A stretch of DNA of 64,000 nucleotides from JAGPUQ01 sp963708735 (GTDB lineage Bacteria; Pseudomonadota; Gammaproteobacteria; Pseudomonadales; Porticoccaceae), in NCBI GenBank assembly GCA_963708735.1, contig CAVPTW010000022.1, positions 62,001-126,000 on the forward strand. The letters are read 5' to 3'. A model generated the notes under the pieces. The model had not been told where the DNA came from and did no database searches. It saw nothing but the letters and a program-made list of their open reading frames with translations. Positions 60,829-64,000 of this stretch are shown here, in pieces. Numbering within the stretch: position 1 is the stretch's first letter; each line of letters starts with the position of its first letter. Both the position numbers and the translations under genes were made by a program.

Positions 60829-61119
60829 TCAAGCGCGCAGAAACCGTTGCACATACCAGCAGCTCGCCTCGATCCGCAGGCCTTCCTTGCGCGCCCAGGC
60901 CAGCCCCGCGCGCACCAGGGCTTCGGCGACGCCCTGGCCGCGCAATGTTTCGGGTACATAGGTGTGATGAAAATTGATCCCGCCATCGGCAAGTAACCGG
61001 TAATCCAGTACCGCTTCGTGGTTGCCATGCCGGGACACGAAACATTGTCGTGCCGGATGATGAACGACGGATTGCCCGCGCGCGGCCAAGTCCCCGGTGG
61101 ATGCAGGTGAATCGCTCAT
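60829..61119 (-). CDS. small GNAT-like N-acetyltransferase (YjdJ type)
   Basis: A 96-residue single-domain acetyltransferase-like protein: AVLDYRLLADGGINFHHTYV, then PETLRGQGVAEALVRAGLAW and ASCWYVQRFL. The acetyl-CoA loop RGQGVA is present, and the short length with HTYVP motif marks the YjdJ/GTLF-type subgroup, whose substrates are unknown. It is 75 bases upstream of rsuA on the same strand. Confidence 0.88.
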   Translation of the reverse strand: MSDSPASTGDLAARGQSVVHHPARQCFVSRHGNHEAVLDYRLLADGGINFHHTYVPETLRGQGVAEALVRAGLAWARKEGLRIEASCWYVQRFLRA

Positions 61120-61371
61120 GACGGCCTCGTGGTAGGTGTGGGTGAAGTGTATCCGTGTTCGCGGCTGGGATCAGTGCGCCGGCATGGGTGAGAGCAACAC
61201 CAGCAACCATTTTTTGCGTCGGCTCGCGCGCGACGTTTAGGCCCGGGGCGTCTTCAGCATTCTCGAATGTGGTCGCCAGCAATATTTTGTAATTTCGTCG
61301 ACACCGATGTTGCCCACCTTGAAAATCCTGCGGCGCCGCATGGAGGAAAATTTGGGTACCGGAGTCGGAAA

Positions 61372-61429
61372 AAATAATTGTGGTGAGGCGATCCAGATCG
61401 GGCCGTCGCCGACGACCCGATCTGGATCG
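61372..61429 (-). terminator. terminator of the cytochrome c gene
   Basis: CGATCCAGATCGGG (61389-61402) pairs perfectly with CCCGATCTGGATCG (61416-61429), a 14-bp stem. On the minus strand it starts 6 bases after the cytochrome stop and is followed by a T-rich run (61368-61376). The rest of the gap (61120-61370) shows no gene. Confidence 0.85.
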
Positions 61430-61434
61430 TTGCG

Positions 61435-61914
61435 CTATTTCTGTATGGATTTGATGTAGTCGACGAGATTTCTGATGCGTGCCTTGGCAAAGCTGGAACG
61501 CTCTCCAGCTTCGTGGTAGAAGACATTACCCCACACCGGCATGTCCGCGGGGCCATGGGTGCGGAAGTTTTTGTCGTATTCCTTATTGCCCTGGATGATA
61601 TCCGTCACGCGTTTGGTGGGAAACTCGCCACCCGTCTCGTGCTGTTGGAGAAGAGTTAAATTCGCTGGCTTGTTCTTCAATGAGTCCGCGACCGGACCAT
61701 TGCCTTCTCCCGTTACGCCGTGACAGGACGCGCAATGCGCCATGTACTCCTCCTTGCCTTGCTTGACGGCAGAGTTCTCCTCCGCAAAGCCGGCGGTGGC
61801 GAATCCTGCGGACAAACCGACGACCAGACCAACCGCCGCTGCCCAGCGTGTACATTCGCCGGTTCGTGGAGCGCGCCCCGCGATATTCGACCAGATAACC
61901 GTTGCATTCTTCAT
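61435..61914 (-). CDS. class I c-type cytochrome
   Basis: A 159-residue periplasmic or membrane-attached monoheme cytochrome. A long N-region precedes a signal sequence (WAAAVGLVVGLSAGFATAGFA). The heme-binding site is CASCHG, with VTGEGNGPVADSLKNKPANL following, and the axial Met is in ADMPVWGNVF. It is like small cytochromes that serve as electron shuttles or oxidase subunits. A GGGAGG binding site precedes the ATG. It is transcribed alone. Confidence 0.9.
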   Translation of the reverse strand: MKNATVIWSNIAGRAPRTGECTRWAAAVGLVVGLSAGFATAGFAEENSAVKQGKEEYMAHCASCHGVTGEGNGPVADSLKNKPANLTLLQQHETGGEFPTKRVTDIIQGNKEYDKNFRTHGPADMPVWGNVFYHEAGERSSFAKARIRNLVDYIKSIQK

Positions 61915-62168
61915 GGTGTTGTTCCTCCCCTGTAATCAGTCATTGTTATATACGGGCTCAACCTACTCCGCATCTTACGCGTGCGGATTGACACGGATCA
62001 AGTGCGTGCGGCGAGCGGCGGAGGCTGCCATGCTCCGGCGATACCCTGCCTTTTGTTGGCCTGGCTGTAAGCAGGGATTTCGACGTTGACTGCCTACCCG
62101 TTCGTCAATGGTCTTTCAGCAGTCGGTCATCGTGTTCGATCCCAGATGGAAGATCGGCAGGCTCCAGG

Positions 62169-62705
62169 CTATCCCCGGGGTTTAATTCCCGTATCGCGCA
62201 ACAAAATAACCGTGTGCGGATCGGTTTGACTGGGCGCCAGGCGAAAGCCCAGATCCCGCGCCAGGCTGCGCATGCGGTGGTTTTCGTAGAGTACATCTGC
62301 CGATAGCTGGCGGATGCCCGCCTGATCGGCGAGGACAAGCAACCGGCGCAGCAGCTCGGTGCCCAGGCCCTTGCCCTGCCAGGCGTCGGCGATTGCAATG
62401 CCCAGGTCCGCCGTGCCTCCGTTCTCGGACCGCGCATAGCGCGCCACACCGATCTGGCGCTCGTTCTCACCACTGCCGACACAGGCGATGAGCGCCATCT
62501 GGTCGGGATAGTCCAGATGGGTAAAGCGTTCGGTCATCTCCGGCGTCAGCGCGGGCAGCGCGGTGTGAAAGCGGAAATAACGGGATTCAGGTGAGAGATC
62601 GCGCACGAAGGCCTCCTCGATGGCGCGGTCTTCGGGTTGTATCGTGCGGATGATGATCGGCACGCCATCGATCCGGATTTGCTCGCGATAGTCGGGCGGC
62701 TTCAT
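62169..62705 (-). CDS. GNAT family N-acetyltransferase
   Basis: A 178-residue acetyltransferase. The N-terminal IIIRTIQPEDRAIEEAFVRD, then SPESRYFRFH, resembles the GNAT domain of Pat/PatZ-type protein acetyltransferases. The acetyl-CoA loop is WQGKGLGTELLRRLL. The start overlaps the amidotransferase stop by four bases (ATGA), so the two are coupled. Substrate unknown. Confidence 0.9.
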   Translation of the reverse strand: MKPPDYREQIRIDGVPIIIRTIQPEDRAIEEAFVRDLSPESRYFRFHTALPALTPEMTERFTHLDYPDQMALIACVGSGENERQIGVARYARSENGGTADLGIAIADAWQGKGLGTELLRRLLVLADQAGIRQLSADVLYENHRMRSLARDLGFRLAPSQTDPHTVILLRDTGIKPRG

Positions 62706-63496
62706 GGCGCTGCGCGTCCGTGTTGCATCGTTGCGACCGATTGCCCCCCGCGAAACACCCGAAACTCTCCGGGATGAAACGGCTGCCAGACTTCGTCGCG
62801 GGTCAGTGGCGCGGTGGCGACGACAGTCACCACATCGTCCGGCCCTGCGTGCTGGGCGAAGTCGATGGCCATATCGGCATCGATCAGGGTGGCGCGACCG
62901 AAGGGTGCGCGCCGGGTGAGCCAGCTCAGGCGCGTGCTGCAATGGGCATAGAACGCGCTCGAATCCGACAACAGCAGATTGAAGACGCCGAGGGACGCCA
63001 GATCGGCGCAGAGTTCCGCCAGCAGTTGCCACAGCACACGCGGCTGGCGCGGTCGCGTCGGGAAGGCAGTGCGCACCTGATCGAGCAGCCAGCAGAACGC
63101 GTATTCGCTGTCGGTCGCGCCTACCGGGCAATAGTGAGCGAGCGGACGCTTTTTGATGCCGCGCAGCTGTCCGTTGTGGGCGAAGGACCAGGTCTGGCCC
63201 CAGAGTTCGCGGGCGAACGGGTGCGTGTTTTCGAGGCAGACCCGTCCGCGGTTGGCCTTGCGGATATGAGAGAGCACGATTTCGCTCTTGATCGAATAGT
63301 GCTGGATGAAACGGGCGATCTCCGATTCCGCGCTGGCGTCCGGATCGTGAAAGGCACGGTAGCCGCGCCCTTCGTAGAAGCCGATACCCCAGCCATCGCC
63401 GTGGGGACCGGTGGCGCCGCCGCGGCGCATCAGGCCCGCAAAGCTGAAGCAGATGTCGGTGGGCACATTGGCGCTCATGCCCAGCAGCTCGCACAT
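62702..63496 (-). CDS. class II glutamine amidotransferase (YafJ type)
   Basis: A 264-residue Ntn-type glutaminase domain protein. Cys2 is the N-terminal nucleophile (MCELLGMSAN), so the start must be at 63496 rather than further upstream. Other marks are GGATGPHGDGWGIGFYEGRG, LSHIRKANRGRVCLENTHPF and FAHNGQLRG. There is no acceptor domain, as in YafJ/Gat-like proteins of unknown role. It lies 17 bases after the rhodanese gene. Confidence 0.93.
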   Translation of the reverse strand: MCELLGMSANVPTDICFSFAGLMRRGGATGPHGDGWGIGFYEGRGYRAFHDPDASAESEIARFIQHYSIKSEIVLSHIRKANRGRVCLENTHPFARELWGQTWSFAHNGQLRGIKKRPLAHYCPVGATDSEYAFCWLLDQVRTAFPTRPRQPRVLWQLLAELCADLASLGVFNLLLSDSSAFYAHCSTRLSWLTRRAPFGRATLIDADMAIDFAQHAGPDDVVTVVATAPLTRDEVWQPFHPGEFRVFRGGQSVATMQHGRAAP

Positions 63497-63513
63497 GGGT
63501 GATTCTCGGCGGA

Positions 63514-63906
63514 TTATTTTTTCTCGACCGGTTCCACGGGCAGTCCCGCCTGGGTCCAAGCCTCGAAACCGCCGCCGATATGACACACCGGATCAAGCCC
63601 CATGTTTTTCACGGTCTGGGTGGCGAGGGCGGAGCGATGGCCCTTGGCGCAATAGAACACGAAGCGTTTGCCCGAGGAAAACACATCCCGGTGGTATTCG
63701 CTGTCGGGATCGACCCAGAATTCCAGCATCCCGCGCGGCGCGTGAAAGGCGCCGGGAATCTTGCCGTCCCGGGTCAGTTCGCGAATGTCGCGCAGATCGA
63801 CGATCACCGTGCCCGGATCATCCAGTGCGGCGCGCGCCTGTTCCAGATTCAGGGTTTCGATTTCGCTCATGGCCTTGTCCACGAGCTGCTTGACACTGGT
63901 TTTCAT
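63514..63906 (-). CDS. rhodanese-like domain protein
   Basis: A 130-residue single-domain rhodanese. TVIVDLRDIRELTRDGKIPG, then AFHAPRGMLEFWVDP, and the active-site loop FYCAKGHRSALATQTVKNMG (Cys nucleophile) and HIGGGFEAWTQAGLPVE are typical. It may carry sulfur as persulfide. The start at 63906 follows GGAGGAACCC; an upstream in-frame ATG at 63957 is less likely. It heads the minus-strand group with the amidotransferase and GNAT genes. Confidence 0.92.
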   Translation of the reverse strand: MKTSVKQLVDKAMSEIETLNLEQARAALDDPGTVIVDLRDIRELTRDGKIPGAFHAPRGMLEFWVDPDSEYHRDVFSSGKRFVFYCAKGHRSALATQTVKNMGLDPVCHIGGGFEAWTQAGLPVEPVEKK

Positions 63907-64000
63907 GGGTTCCTCCGGTTGTTGGCGGGGGCGACCGCCCGGGCACTTTGGCTTCATGGTAACCCATGCGTCGGCGTCGGCGGCAGGGTTGGTTGGCAGC

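Overview
The window reads as a chromosomal segment of a GC-rich gammaproteobacterium. The evidence is the gene order exbB-exbD-msbA-lpxK-kdsB-phosphatase-murB, the pairs uvrY/gacA-uvrC-pgsA and recA-recX, and alaS-lysC-csrA-tRNA-Ser, all familiar from Pseudomonas-like and Chromatiales-like genomes. No species can be named from sequence alone. The feature that stands out is a complete coenzyme F420 biosynthesis locus, which is uncommon in Gammaproteobacteria.

Layout. 1-3900: the 3' part of an aldehyde dehydrogenase with its DUF779 partner, a CHAD-like protein, and a minus-strand group queD-DUF503-thpR. 3979-4190: a promoter and two tRNAs (Val, Asp). 4177-9824: a small integrated island bounded by a 14-bp copy of the tRNA-Asp 3' end. 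It carries a repeat protein, eroded remnants of an older element, an IS256-type fossil, two AT-rich envelope or secreted proteins, a HigBA-type toxin-antitoxin pair and a tyrosine integrase. 10194-16299: branched-chain amino acid synthesis (ilvI-ilvN-ilvC, then pssA, then a Leu-rich leader peptide and leuA). 16306-20932: a HolD-like protein and rimI, a hotdog-like protein, an SDR, a patatin and a flavodoxin-like protein. 21031-29713: comEC and the envelope operon (ExbBD, MsbA, LpxK, KdsB, phosphatase, MurB). 29688-36205: DNA repair and regulation (alkB, uvrY/gacA, uvrC, pgsA, recA with a LexA box, recX, an M23 peptidase). 36303-41318: Trm112-like protein, hinT, alaS, lysC, csrA. 41571-41854: tRNA-Ser whose 3' end and terminator are duplicated downstream.

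41899-57291 is an accessory region of acyl-CoA metabolism and flavin/F420 enzymes: a CaiB/BaiF transferase, an acyl-CoA dehydrogenase, a broken luciferase-like gene, a persulfide dioxygenase-rhodanese fusion, three further luciferase-like (LLM) oxidoreductases, and npdG-cofE-cofD-cofC-fbiC. CofC, CofD, CofE and the two-domain FO synthase together cover the route to F420, NpdG would reduce it with NADPH, and the neighbouring LLM enzymes are the natural candidate users. 57398-59937 is a copper module: a multicopper oxidase translationally coupled to a Met/His-repeat cupredoxin. The right end holds rsuA, two GNAT proteins, a cytochrome c, a class II glutamine amidotransferase and a rhodanese.

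Four genes (ilvI, alaS, one LLM gene, cofE) carry one- or two-base frame breaks in otherwise fully conserved reading frames. Two of them are housekeeping genes, so consensus errors are the simplest explanation. Their products are annotated here as whole genes.
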